DNA from: CAWELS01 sp964468205
GTDB lineage: Bacteria; Acidobacteriota; Terriglobia; Bryobacterales; Bryobacteraceae
Length of the DNA: 64,000 nucleotides
Assembly: GCA_964468205.1 (NCBI GenBank)
Contig: CAYXVG010000005.1
Coordinates: 1-64,000 of the forward strand
Direction: 5' to 3'
The notes under the pieces are model-generated. The model was not told where the DNA came from. It searched no databases and was given only the letters and a program-made list of their open reading frames with translations. The position numbers were made by a program, and so were the translations under genes. Below are positions 44,001-53,300 of this stretch, piece by piece; positions within the stretch are counted from its first letter, which is position 1, and each line of letters begins with the position of its first letter.

Positions 44001-44168
44001 TTGGCCCGGATACTCCGTGTAGACGATCACCTGGACGTCGGAGAGATCGGGAATCGCGTCCAATGGCGTCTGGCTCAGCGAATAGACTCCGGCCACCGCC
44101 AGGAAGATCGCACTCAGTACGACCAGAAACCGGTTCTCGATTGACCACTCGATAATGCGTGCAAACAT
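41025..44168 (-). CDS. cusA: CusA/CzcA-type heavy-metal RND efflux pump
   Basis: 1047 aa with the RND layout: two halves, each with a transmembrane group and a large periplasmic loop. Diagnostic HME-RND motifs include DAIPDLSDVQVIVYTEYPGQ and the RGYSFFGFSFVYVIFEDG stretch, and a conserved acidic TM4 region (VGAMVDAAIIMIENAHKH). It is of the CusA (Ag+/Cu+) or CzcA type; the partner genes favour CusA. It forms an operon with cusB and cusC. Confidence 0.92.
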   Translation of the reverse strand: MFARIIEWSIENRFLVVLSAIFLAVAGVYSLSQTPLDAIPDLSDVQVIVYTEYPGQAPRIVEDQVTYPLTTQMLAVPYAKAVRGYSFFGFSFVYVIFEDGTDMYWARSRVLESLNFVSGRLPRGVTPALGPDATGVGWAFIYGLKSDRHDLAELRSLQDWYLKYELTSVAGVAEVASVGGFVKQYQITVDPNKLRAYNIPISKIGDAVRRSNNDVGGRLLEVAEKEFMIRAPGYIGSLDDVRQIALGVDTRGTPVLLEDVARVQYGPEIRRGIAEWNGAGEIVGGIVVVRYGANARQVIQDVKAKLAALEAGLPEGVEIEVAYDRSELIDRAVDTLTEKLLEESLVVALVCILFLLHFRSALVAIVTLPLAVLMSFIVMHQQGINANIMSLGGIAIAIGAMVDAAIIMIENAHKHIERDGGKKPHWEIIRDAAMEVGPALFYSLLVITVSFIPVFTLQEQEGRLFKPLAFTKTWAMAAASLLSITLVPVLMGYFIRGRILPEEKNPVNRFLVWLYHPLLEFVMRFRWPVLLVTVLVLAVTVIPYQRLGSEFMPPLWEGDLLYMPTTLPGMSVTKARELLQQTDRIIATFPEVEAVFGKIGRAETATDPAPLTMIETTIRLKPEDEWRPGMTVEKLTDELNAAVNVPGLTNAWTMPIKTRIDMLSTGIKTPVGIKLGGPDLQVLEELGREVEELLREHPGTLSVYAERVMGGNYLDFEIDRAAIARHGLTTGDVQQVIQTAIGGMNLTTTVEGLERYPVNLRYSREFRDSLPALRQVLVPTPTGAQIPLGQLASLRFAVGPPGIKSENSRPNAWVYVDIRGVDVGTYVEGAKKLIESHLELPAGYTIAWSGQYEYMQRAQERLMFAIPLTVIIIFVIIYLNTKSVIKTGIVLLAVPFSLVGAIWLLYLLDYNMSIAVWVGIIALAGLDAETGVVMLLYLDHAFEDFKKRGLLKNRNDLMDAVYHGAVKRVRPKVMTIAVIVAGLLPILWSHGAGADVMKRIATPMVGGVITSGFMELAIYPVIFYLWRARRLPEGGKFTGFHHLKENS

Positions 44169-44177
44169 GGTGGTCTC

Positions 44178-45590
44178 CTAGTGCTGATGCCCCGCGGTCA
44201 TCTTGTTGACTGCCTCCCGCAAACTGCTCTCCGAATCGATCAGGAATTGCGAGGAGGCGACCACCGTCTCGCCGGCTTCGAGCCCCGAACGGATCTCCTG
44301 GCGGCCCTCCCCCGCCGCTCCGAGTTCAACTTCGCGCGGCTCGAATAAGCCAGGCTCCGGCTGCACCACCACCAGACTGCGCCTACCCGTGTGCAGCACC
44401 ACCTCTGCTGGAACCGTGACCACGCCGGCAGCCGCGACGGGCCGGATATCGACGTTCACGAACATCTCCGGCCGCAACCGCCCGTCGCGGTTCGCGATCT
44501 CCACCGAAGCCCGGAGCGTCCGCGTCTTCTGATCCACCACCGGATCCAGATAAATGAGTTTCCCGGACCAACGGCTGCCCGGATAGGCGTCCGCCGTGAT
44601 CTGGGCCGTTTGGCCAAGGTGGACGTAACGCATCTGGTCTTCAAAGATCTCCACGTCTGCCCAGATGGTCGCGAGGTCGGCGATTTTGAAGACGGTCATT
44701 CCGGGCGTCAGCCGCATTCCTTCGAGCGAGTCGCCCATCTTCTCAATCACGACGCCAGACGCCGGCGCGAGCACTTTCAGCGTACGAGTCACCGAGCCGC
44801 TGCGGCGCAACTCCGCAACCTCTCCCGCGGAAACGTCCCACCACCGCAGCCGCTCCTCCGCCGCCGCGAGGAGATCGCGCGCCCGTTCGACGGCGTCGGG
44901 CCGTCCGCCCCCGGAGATGCGCTCTACGTAGTCCGCGGCGGCCAGATACTCCTTCTGCGCCGTTACCAACTCCGGACTGTAGACCTCGAACAGCGGCCGC
45001 CCTTTCTCAACCGTCTCGCCCACATAGTTGATATGCGCCTTCTCAAGCCAACCCGCGTACTTCGTGTTCACCGTGACGATGCCCTTTTCGTTGAAGCGCA
45101 ATGAACCGACCGTCCGGATCTCCACGGGAATCGAGCCCCGCTCGGCCTTCACTGTGCGCACAGCGAAGTTCTGCAGAAAGGCCGGTGAAACGCGTACCCT
45201 CGGTTTGCCACCATCCCCGGCGTGTTCGCCATCCGCCGGCTCTTCGCCGGACTCCACCGGTACGAGATCCATATTGCAGATCGGGCACTGTCCAGGCTCC
45301 TTCTCGAGCACCTGCGGGTGCATGGGACAGGTATAGAGCTGCTCCGGCGTGCCGTGCTGGTGCTCCGCCGCCGGCTCTTCGCCGGTATCGAGCGGCGTCA
45401 GCTTCATGTTGCAGATCGGACAGAGTCCCGGCTCGTCCTGGATGACCTGCGGGTGCATGCCGCAAGTCCACAGCCCGCCTTGCTTCGCCGTATCGCCAAC
45501 TCCGCTGGCGGTGCGCGTCAAATATAGGTAAGCCGCGCTTGCTCCGAGCGTGAAAGCCAGCAACGCAACAAAGAGAATCTTCACTTTCAT
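44178..45590 (-). CDS. cusB: CusB-type membrane-fusion protein with two metal-binding domains
   Basis: 470 aa from the ATG at 45590 (ATGA overlap with cusC); a much longer in-frame extension upstream is not coding. After a signal anchor (ILFVALLAFTLGASAAYLY) come two tandem heavy-metal-binding domains, with LWTCGMHPQVIQDEPGLCPICN and YTCPMHPQV...PICN, each with CxMHP and CPxCN. A typical HlyD-like hairpin and barrel follow. The two-domain front end suggests strong Cu/Ag capture for delivery to CusA. Confidence 0.9.
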   Translation of the reverse strand: MKVKILFVALLAFTLGASAAYLYLTRTASGVGDTAKQGGLWTCGMHPQVIQDEPGLCPICNMKLTPLDTGEEPAAEHQHGTPEQLYTCPMHPQVLEKEPGQCPICNMDLVPVESGEEPADGEHAGDGGKPRVRVSPAFLQNFAVRTVKAERGSIPVEIRTVGSLRFNEKGIVTVNTKYAGWLEKAHINYVGETVEKGRPLFEVYSPELVTAQKEYLAAADYVERISGGGRPDAVERARDLLAAAEERLRWWDVSAGEVAELRRSGSVTRTLKVLAPASGVVIEKMGDSLEGMRLTPGMTVFKIADLATIWADVEIFEDQMRYVHLGQTAQITADAYPGSRWSGKLIYLDPVVDQKTRTLRASVEIANRDGRLRPEMFVNVDIRPVAAAGVVTVPAEVVLHTGRRSLVVVQPEPGLFEPREVELGAAGEGRQEIRSGLEAGETVVASSQFLIDSESSLREAVNKMTAGHQH

Positions 45591-46873
45591 GACCCCACCT
45601 CCGGGACCGGGCCGCCAATCGCCCGCTCCAGTTCCGCCAGCGTTTTCATGTAGTCTGTCTGGAATCCAGCCAGACCGAGTTTCACATCCAGCAGCATCCG
45701 TTCGCTGTCGAGCAGATCGAGCACGCTCACCGCGCCCGTCGAGTAAGCCGCCTCCGAGGCGCGCAGAGCCTGTTCCGCCTGTGGCAGCAGCGTCCCTTCG
45801 AAGAGCCGCGTTTGGTCCTCGATGGTTTGCAGGCGGAAGGCGAGCGAACGAATGGCGGCCTCGATCGAATTGCGCTGGCGGCGGTAGTCCTGCTTCGAGG
45901 CGATCATCATCTCGGTCGCCTCGAGCACTCCAGCATCGCGCTGCCGCCGGCCGATGGGCAGGTTCACGCCGATGGAAACGCTCCACACGTCCTTCCCGCT
46001 ATCTAAAGGAGGAATCTGCTGCCCCTGCGGATCGTTCCGCCCGGTTACGTTCACATATCCGGCGCCAAGCGTGAAGTCCGGCCAATACTCCCTCTTCGCC
46101 GCGTGGATGCGCTTTTCCTGCTTCTCAATCTGCTCGAAGGCCGCGCGCATCTCCGGACTGGCCTCGCGCGCCTTCCCGGTGAGCAGTTCGTTGTCGAGCG
46201 CCACCTTCGGGCGCTCCGCCGCCATCGCGCGGGGCAGCCGCCTGTCCGGCGGCCGGTCCATCACGGTATTGAGCGCCACCTCGGCGTCCACCCGACGTAC
46301 GCGAAGCTGTTCCATCCGGTTCCGGAGCCTGGAGATCTCGGCTTGCAGCTTGACGACTCCCTGCTGGAGGCCCACTCCTTGCGAATAGCGCGCTGTGGCC
46401 AGCCGCTCGAACTGGCCGAGCAGCTCAATCTCTTCCCGGGTGATCGCGATCGCCTCATCCACGTAGGCCAGGTCGTAGTAGGCCAGCTTCACCTGCCGCA
46501 CGACATCCGCCTTCGCCGCCTCGTGCAGCCGCGCCTGGTAGTCCGCCTCCTTGAGAGCCACCTTGCCCTTATCACTCAGCTTCCCGAACCACGGGAACTT
46601 CTGCGAGAGGCTGACTCCGAAATTCTGCGGCCCCACCCGCGTCTCCGGACTCCGCACAAATGGCGTCACGTTCAACATCGGGTCCGGTAGAGCCGTCACC
46701 TGCGGAATCTTCTGCAGCGCCGCACGGTACCGAGCGAAGCTCGCCTCCACCGCCGGATTCTTCTCAACCGCCTCTTCTATGTACGCCGCCAACTGTGCAT
46801 CACCGTACGCCGCGTAAGGTTGCCCCCACGCCGTTACAGCCGCGCAGCACACCATGGCAAAAACTCGACACAT
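45587..46873 (-). CDS. cusC: CusC/TolC-family outer membrane efflux protein
   Basis: 428 aa from the ATG at 46873 (GGAGG 4 bases upstream). It has a signal sequence with two Cys (FAMVCCAAVTAWG) and a TolC-fold body with paired repeats: long helices near 85-160 and 280-350 and the LQQGVVKLQAEISRL segment. It forms the outer membrane channel for CusBA. It overlaps cusB by four bases. Confidence 0.9.
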   Translation of the reverse strand: MCRVFAMVCCAAVTAWGQPYAAYGDAQLAAYIEEAVEKNPAVEASFARYRAALQKIPQVTALPDPMLNVTPFVRSPETRVGPQNFGVSLSQKFPWFGKLSDKGKVALKEADYQARLHEAAKADVVRQVKLAYYDLAYVDEAIAITREEIELLGQFERLATARYSQGVGLQQGVVKLQAEISRLRNRMEQLRVRRVDAEVALNTVMDRPPDRRLPRAMAAERPKVALDNELLTGKAREASPEMRAAFEQIEKQEKRIHAAKREYWPDFTLGAGYVNVTGRNDPQGQQIPPLDSGKDVWSVSIGVNLPIGRRQRDAGVLEATEMMIASKQDYRRQRNSIEAAIRSLAFRLQTIEDQTRLFEGTLLPQAEQALRASEAAYSTGAVSVLDLLDSERMLLDVKLGLAGFQTDYMKTLAELERAIGGPVPEVGS

Positions 46874-47018
46874 CTCGCCTCCGTAACTTCGCAACTAGGC
46901 CTGTGGTTCGGATCTTCTGACAGCCTGATAGTTTGACCGGGCCGCCGGCCGCATCACCGCATAGATCCGGCCCCAACAGACACGCGTCTGCCATTAAAGG
47001 CCGCTCGAAGACAAGAAA

Positions 47019-47360
47019 TCAGAGGAGAAATTGCTGAATGGAGAGGAAAATCTCAGGAGGAGAATATTGGGCAGGCGCCAGCCGACGCGACTCTTCCGCC
47101 CCGGCCGTTTCGACGGCTTCCCTGCAGTCACACTGCAGGTCCACCGCCGCCACCTGAACTTCGGGAGCCTTCACCACCGCGTGCAGCAGTGATCCCGGCT
47201 GGCTCAACAGACAAGCGCCCTCCTCGCAAGAACTCGCGAGGCGGCTATGCCCGCAACAACACTCACCGCTGCAAACCACCGCGGCGAACGCACCGCAGTA
47301 CGGCCCCAGGACCACCAGCGTGGCCAGGAGCGCGAACAACGATGTGGCGCGAACGGGCAT
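47019..47360 (-). CDS. Small Cys-rich exported protein upstream of cusC
   Basis: 113 aa with a signal peptide (RATSLFALLATLVVLG) and a cysteine-dense core: CSGECCCGH then CEEGACLL and CDCREAV. It is the first gene on the strand of the efflux operon, 145 bases before cusC. The Cys/His-rich core suggests metal binding or sensing at the cell surface. No family is recognised. Confidence 0.6.
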   Translation of the reverse strand: MPVRATSLFALLATLVVLGPYCGAFAAVVCSGECCCGHSRLASSCEEGACLLSQPGSLLHAVVKAPEVQVAAVDLQCDCREAVETAGAEESRRLAPAQYSPPEIFLSIQQFLL

Positions 47361-47449
47361 AAGGAATGTCTATCTCAATACTATTCTTTGGATGATTCGT
47401 CTGTCAATCCGGTTGCAGCTTTTTACCCACGTCCGGCGCCCTCCGCAGG

Positions 47450-49519
47450 CTATTCCGCTGCCGGGAAGGTCATCCGCGTCAGTGACAGCGCGGGAAACAG
47501 AACCTTCAAACGCCCGTTTTTAACCGGTGTGCGGCTCTCCCGCGGAGCCACCCTGCCCGGCTCGTCCCACGTGTTCCGCTCGCTCAGCGAACCGGCCGCC
47601 AGCACCATCGTCCCCGCCGTCCGCCGGGGCAGGAAACCTTTCAGCTCGATTGTCCCTTCAGCGGCCTGCGTCGGGTGTCTGTTAATTACGAACACCGTGA
47701 GCGTTCCGCCGTCTTCGTCGAGAAGCGCAGTTGAATCCACGTATGGGACGTTTCCCCTCTTCTCTAGATACGTCCCTTCCACTGCGAAGCGCTGCGATTC
47801 CGTCTTCACGCTGACCGGAATCGTCCCCGTCTGTGACCCGTACAAATGAGTCGTCCACCACACCGGTTCCGCGTACACGATCCCCCGGTCCTTCCCCAAT
47901 CCTCCACCGTGGTTGAGCAGCGCTGAGTGCGTCAGCAACTCCACCAAACCGCCGCTCCGGATGCAGGAGTGAATCATGCTCCCGAGCCAAAGCGCCTCGG
48001 CAATGCTCTTGTTCGTCGGCAGCCTCCGGTACCGCGTGAAAATCTGCATTTCCGTAATCGCCAGCTTCGGTTCGAGGCCACCCTGCCGCATCGGCTCGCC
48101 CACCAGCTTGTCGAGATACTCTACGTACCCGTCGGCGAACGCCACTAGCTCTCGCCAGACTTCGGTTGGATCCGCGTCCTCCGGGGCGTTCCGCGCCACC
48201 AGCGGGTGCACGGAGATCGACCGCACGAGGCTCCCGTTTTGCCGCACCAGTTCGTGGTTCCAGTATGGTGGCTCGTAGCCTCCTTCGGTTTGCCGCAGTT
48301 GCCCCAGTCCGTTCGCAATGAACAGCAGATTCGGATCGGCCTCGCGCATCGCCTTCACGAACTCGCCGTACCGGGGCGCATATCCCGTTCCGTCCGTGTA
48401 ACCGGTCTGCCACGCCCCATACAGCTCGTTACCGATTTCCCAGTACCGCACTCCATACGGCGCGGGATGTCCGTTCGTCGCGCGCACCCTCCCCATCGGA
48501 GATTCCGCCGGCCCGTTGCAGTACTCCACCCATTCCCGTGCTTCTTCCACCGTGCCGTTGCCGCCGTTAATGCAAATCAACGGCTCCGCTCCGGTGAGTT
48601 CGCACAGCCGCAGCCACTCGTCCGTGCCCACGTGGTTCCACTCGAGTTCCGGCCAAGCCGGATTTCGGCGCACTGGCCTTTCGTCCAGGGCTCCGGCGCC
48701 ATCCGGCCAGTGATATGCGCTGACGAAATTCCCGCCGGGAAACCGCAACATCGGCAGCCGGGCCTTCCGCATGTATTCGACCACCTCCGGCTCCCAACCT
48801 TCGACATGATCCGATGGGAAAAGCAGCACGCGATCCAATTCGGCCGTCACGTTCTCCTCGAATTCGAGGCTCAGCAAATACGGGTCTCCCTTCGTGGGCC
48901 CTTCCGGCGTTGCTTCGATGCGCCGCTTGACGATGGACCGCTCTGTGCCGAGCGGGAAGGAGACTTCACCCACCGCCTGCCCGTCAGCCGTCTTCAGCCG
49001 CGCTTGCACGAGAAGCGGCGGTCTCGCCCGCCCTGCCACCGTCAGCTCAAAACCTCCCGCCCGATGCAGCGGCGCATATACTCCAGTCTCGATACGACCG
49101 CCGGTCTCGGGCGTCCGAACCTCTTGCACGTGCCGCTCTCCGTCTTCGATCCAGCGGGCGCGGATTCCTTCCGAAGCGCTCCAAAAAGCAGCCATGCCGA
49201 ACCTCGAGTCCTCCACCAGGGTCTCCTGGCCGAACTCCGCGGAAGCAGTTTGGAGCCGCCGCATCAGCACCTCGCCATTTGGCCAGAGGCTCGCCGGAGC
49301 AAATTCCGGGTTCACAACCAATTGCGCCCAGGCGCCTTGGTAGACGTTTCTTCCCAGGTGCTCGGTGAACTTGCCGAACAGGTTCCGGGAAACTGGTTTC
49401 GCGCGGACTGAGGCGTCCACCTCGATCGAGACCTGCGCGCTCCCAGACACCACCGTCAACAACGCACACGCCAGTATGCATACTCGAAGTTGTCGATTCC
49501 GTCCAGTTCCAGCTGCCAC
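47450..49519 (-). CDS. GH51-family alpha-L-arabinofuranosidase
   Basis: 689 aa, GTG start with AGAGG 6 bases before it, and a signal peptide (RVCILACALLTVVSGSAQ). The GH51 catalytic acid/base motif is RYWEIGNELYG near residue 330 and the nucleophile region is AITEMQIF near residue 495. A carbohydrate-binding-like N-terminal region precedes the barrel. It likely removes arabinose from plant arabinoxylan or arabinan. Confidence 0.9.
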   Translation of the reverse strand: MAAGTGRNRQLRVCILACALLTVVSGSAQVSIEVDASVRAKPVSRNLFGKFTEHLGRNVYQGAWAQLVVNPEFAPASLWPNGEVLMRRLQTASAEFGQETLVEDSRFGMAAFWSASEGIRARWIEDGERHVQEVRTPETGGRIETGVYAPLHRAGGFELTVAGRARPPLLVQARLKTADGQAVGEVSFPLGTERSIVKRRIEATPEGPTKGDPYLLSLEFEENVTAELDRVLLFPSDHVEGWEPEVVEYMRKARLPMLRFPGGNFVSAYHWPDGAGALDERPVRRNPAWPELEWNHVGTDEWLRLCELTGAEPLICINGGNGTVEEAREWVEYCNGPAESPMGRVRATNGHPAPYGVRYWEIGNELYGAWQTGYTDGTGYAPRYGEFVKAMREADPNLLFIANGLGQLRQTEGGYEPPYWNHELVRQNGSLVRSISVHPLVARNAPEDADPTEVWRELVAFADGYVEYLDKLVGEPMRQGGLEPKLAITEMQIFTRYRRLPTNKSIAEALWLGSMIHSCIRSGGLVELLTHSALLNHGGGLGKDRGIVYAEPVWWTTHLYGSQTGTIPVSVKTESQRFAVEGTYLEKRGNVPYVDSTALLDEDGGTLTVFVINRHPTQAAEGTIELKGFLPRRTAGTMVLAAGSLSERNTWDEPGRVAPRESRTPVKNGRLKVLFPALSLTRMTFPAAE

Positions 49520-49669
49520 GCTTCACCTCTCGGGAAATGTTACTTGCGGTACGTTTCGCCGGACCAATTCTACAGCATCAAGAGATAGCGTCCGTTTGAA
49601 AACCCAGGCGGACTCCCCGGCTCGCGCTCTCACTCTCACTCTCAATCCCGCGTGTCAAATTGCCATACG

Positions 49670-49771
49670 ATGATCTCGATGGCGCGCGAATGGGAGGCTG
49701 CCGCCCGCCACGGTTCCATCGACGAACTGGAGCGCCTGTATGCCGCCGGCATCGCCAACACAAGAAGATGA
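49670..49771 (+). CDS. 33-aa ankyrin-like N-terminal stub
   Basis: A short ORF reading MAREWEAAARHGSIDELERL, the usual start of an ankyrin-repeat protein, but it ends after a single repeat. Its stop overlaps the next start as ATGA, so translation of the 150-aa protein may depend on it. It is probably a truncated ankyrin gene kept as a leader; no clear ribosome binding site. Confidence 0.4.
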   Translation: MISMAREWEAAARHGSIDELERLYAAGIANTRR

Positions 49772-50220
49772 GCAACGCTCACTTTGAGTCCGCAGCCACC
49801 TGGAAAGCGGCCCGATCCAGGCTGTCGTTCCGGCCCCTCGTGCCGCGGCACACAGGCGGATTCCGGCCGCGGGCAATCCGAATTCACGTACGCGATCACA
49901 GATTGCGCGAACTTCCCGTGGAAGACCGGACACTCGAAGCGCACTATGGCGGCTTCGTACTGAGTCAGGCGTGGAAAAGCCCAGCCGAGGCCCGGCGTCT
50001 GGCGCTCGATGTTTCCTACGGTGCATCAGGGAGAGACGCGCGGATCGCCGGCTGTTCCGCTCGCATGTACGAACTCGGCCCAGCACCGCCGCCCGGCGAC
50101 ATCGACGGGCGCAGCCCCGCCGTCTTCACCTGGCACGACGGCGGCCTGTTTCTATTGGTGGCGAGCGACACAATGTCCGTTGATCAACTGTTCGAGATCG
50201 CCAATTCCTTGTATTCGTAG
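49768..50220 (+). CDS. 150-aa conserved-looking protein, unknown
   Basis: Starts at the ATG overlapping the preceding stub. The C-terminus (SPAVFTWHDGGLFLLVASDTM followed by VDQLFEIANSLYS) resembles the end of DUF4367-type domains, in which a beta-sheet senses envelope status. No signal peptide or hydrophobic span is visible. It is 112 bases upstream of the molybdoenzyme-desulfurase gene on the same strand, so they may be co-transcribed, but no functional link is known. Confidence 0.5.
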   Translation: MSNAHFESAATWKAARSRLSFRPLVPRHTGGFRPRAIRIHVRDHRLRELPVEDRTLEAHYGGFVLSQAWKSPAEARRLALDVSYGASGRDARIAGCSARMYELGPAPPPGDIDGRSPAVFTWHDGGLFLLVASDTMSVDQLFEIANSLYS

Positions 50221-50332
50221 CCAGGAAAGGGATCCACGTCACTCGGCCTTTCCCCGCCGTCAATAGCGGAACCAGCGGTTGTTCCCGGCATCAAGACCCG
50301 AAACCCTGGTATGAATGGTACCCGAGGGGAAT

Positions 50333-53300
50333 ATGTCCGATCAAGCAAGCGAGGGGAAACACCGCCTTCAGTGGAAGAAGTCCATCTGCGGCATCTGCCC
50401 GGCGGGCTGCTGGGTGGAAGCCGGACTGCAAAACGGTAATCTCGTTGATATTCGCGCCGATATCGGCCATCCCCTCGGCATGATCTGCCGGCGGGGGGAA
50501 CACGCTCCGGAAATCGTTTACTCGGAGCACCGTTTGCGCTATCCAATGCGGCGCACCGGCCCGAAAGGCGCACACGAGTTCGAGCGCATCACCTGGGATG
50601 AAGCCTACTCCGAAATCGCCGCCCGGCTTCAGACGATTAAGTCGCAATCCGGACCCGAAGCCGTCTCCATCTACACCGGCCGCGGAGCGTTCGAGCTGTC
50701 GCTCTGTGACATGTACCAACCGAAAGGAGTGGCAGTCTCCTCCGCATCGAACATTCTGTTTCCGTTCGGTTCCCCCAACACCATGGGAGTCGGCGCCCTG
50801 TGCTACGTCTCCTTCGCCATGATCGCGCCGCACGTGACAATGGGCCGGATGCTGGTGAACATGTTCACCGACATCGAGAACGCCGAATTGCTAGTGGTTT
50901 GGGGCGCCAACCCCGCCACCGATTCGCCGCCGCTTGACATGCATCGTCTCGAAGCGGCCGCCCGCCGCGGAGCCAAGATTGTCGTCATCGATCCACGGCG
51001 CACCGAGACGGTCACGCGCACCGGCGCCCAGTGGATTCCCATCCGGCCCGGCGCGGATGGTGCGTTGGCGTTGAGTTTGATCGAGGCCCTGCTGGCGGAA
51101 GACCTCCACGATGAGCAATTCGCGCGCCACTGGTGCCATGGCTTTGACGAATTGGCGAACTACGTTCAGCACTTCACGCCCGAGGTGGCGGAATCGATCA
51201 CCGGCGTCCCGGCGCCGGTAATTCGCCAATTGGCGGCGGATATCGCGAACGCCACTGGAGCCTGTCCCGTGATGTACACCGGACTCGAGTACTCGAACAG
51301 CGGCATCCAGGCAATCCGAGCCGTTCTCACTCTGTTCGCGCTGGCCGGTCAACTCGACGTCCCGGGCGGGATCGGTCTCGCGATGCTCGGCTCCGAGTTC
51401 CCGGTCAACCGCTCCTGCAATCAGCCCAACCCGAACCTTGACCGAGCACTCGCTCGGGACAAATTCCCGATCTATAGCGAGTACCGCGGCGAATCGCACG
51501 CCACCGGGCTGCTTCAGTCGGTTCTCGAGGGAGAACCTTACCGCCTGCGCGCCCTGCTGATTCACGGCGCATCGCTGCTCACCTCCTGGCCGCAGACACC
51601 ACTCTGGCGGGAGGCTTTGTCGAAGTTAGATTTCGTTGTCTGCATCGACCGCCAGCTCACCGCCGATGCCGCATACGCCGACATCGTCCTTCCGGCCACC
51701 ACCATGTTCGAGATCGACTCCTACATCGTCTACGGCCCCATTTTCCGGCTGCGCGAGAAGGTGATCGAACCGGTCGGTGAAGCGCGCAATGACTATCTCA
51801 TCATGGCCGAACTCGCCCGCCGGCTCGGCTACGGTCACCTGTATCCACAATCCGAGGACGAACTCATCCGCTTCGCGCTCAAGGGCTCCGGCTCCACGCT
51901 CGAAGACGTGCGCGAAGCCGGCGGCTGGATCAAGCTGCCTGTGCCGATGATGGAGTACAAGAAATGGGAGAAAGGCGGTCTTCGCCGCGACGGCCGGCCG
52001 GGCTTCGATACGCCTACTGGCAAGTTCGAGATCCTCTCCACCACCCTCGCGGATTACGGTTATGAGCCACTTCCCAAATACACGGAGCCAGTCGAAGGGC
52101 CGCTCGCCAATCCCGGGCTGGCGAAGCGTTTCCCGCTAATCTTCAACTCCGGCGCCCGGCCGCACACCGACTTTCGCTCCCAGCACCACGGCATTACCGG
52201 ACTGCTAAAGGACAATCCGGAACCGGCCGTCGACATCCATCCTGTTGATGCCGGGCCTCGCGGGATCGAAACCGGTGACCTCGTCGAAGTCCGCAGCCCG
52301 CGCGGCGCCGTGCCCTTCCGCGCCAGGGTGAGTGCGGACATCGTGGAGGGCGCCATCGAGTGCAATATGGGCGGCGGCGGACCAGTCGGCCCGCCCGCCT
52401 GGCGCGAGTGGAACGTGAACGAGCTCACCGACGCGTCAAACTACGACGAGATCTCCGGCTTCCCCGTCTACAAGTCTCTCCTCTGTGAGGTTGTGCGGCT
52501 GGAGCCGGGTAGCGATGAGAAGAAGCGTGCGGCCGCGCGTCCCGCGCAGATGTGCCAAGGTGATATCGCCGCACTACCGGCGCCCCCGGATCCCCAACGC
52601 TGCGTCTACCTCGACAATAACGCGACCAGCAGGATCGCCGCGCCGGTCCGCGAAGCGATGTTGCCATTTCTTGACGACGCTTACGGCAATCCGTCCGCGA
52701 TTCATGGCGCCGGCCGGAACGCCCAGTCGGCGGTGAACTTGGCGCGGCGCCAAGTCGCCCGCCTGCTCAACGCCCGGCCGCGCTCTATCGTCTTCACCGG
52801 GTGCGGCAGCGAGTCGGATAATTTGGCCATCAAGGGCGTGGCGTTCGCGACTAACGGCGGCGGCGGCCACATTGTCACCAGCGCCATTGAACATCCGGCC
52901 GTACTCGAGACCTGTCGCTTCCTCGAACGCAACGGCTTCCGCGTCACCTACCTCAATCCTGACTCTGACGGCGTCATTCGTCCGGAACACCTCGCGGAGG
53001 CGATCCGCGATGACACGATCCTTGTCTCCATCATGATGGCCAACAATGAGGTTGGCGCCGTGCAGCCCATCGAGGAGTTATGTCACATCGCACACCAGCG
53101 TGGCATACCGTTCCACAGCGACGCAGTCCAGGCGGCTGGCAGGATCGGCATTGACGTGGAGCGGTTGGGTGTCGATCTGCTCACCATATCCGCTCACAAG
53201 TTCCATGGGCCCAAGGGCGTCGGAGCGCTCTTCGTGCGGCAGGGAATCGAAATTGAACCGCTCGTGCACGGGGGCAAACAGGAACTTGGCGTTCGGGGCG

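Noticed and set aside
44178..45986. 602-aa reading of the CusB gene
   Set aside because: The first 132 residues are antisense-like Arg/Ala-rich sequence overlapping cusC; the ATG at 45590 starts a proper signal peptide with an ATGA overlap.
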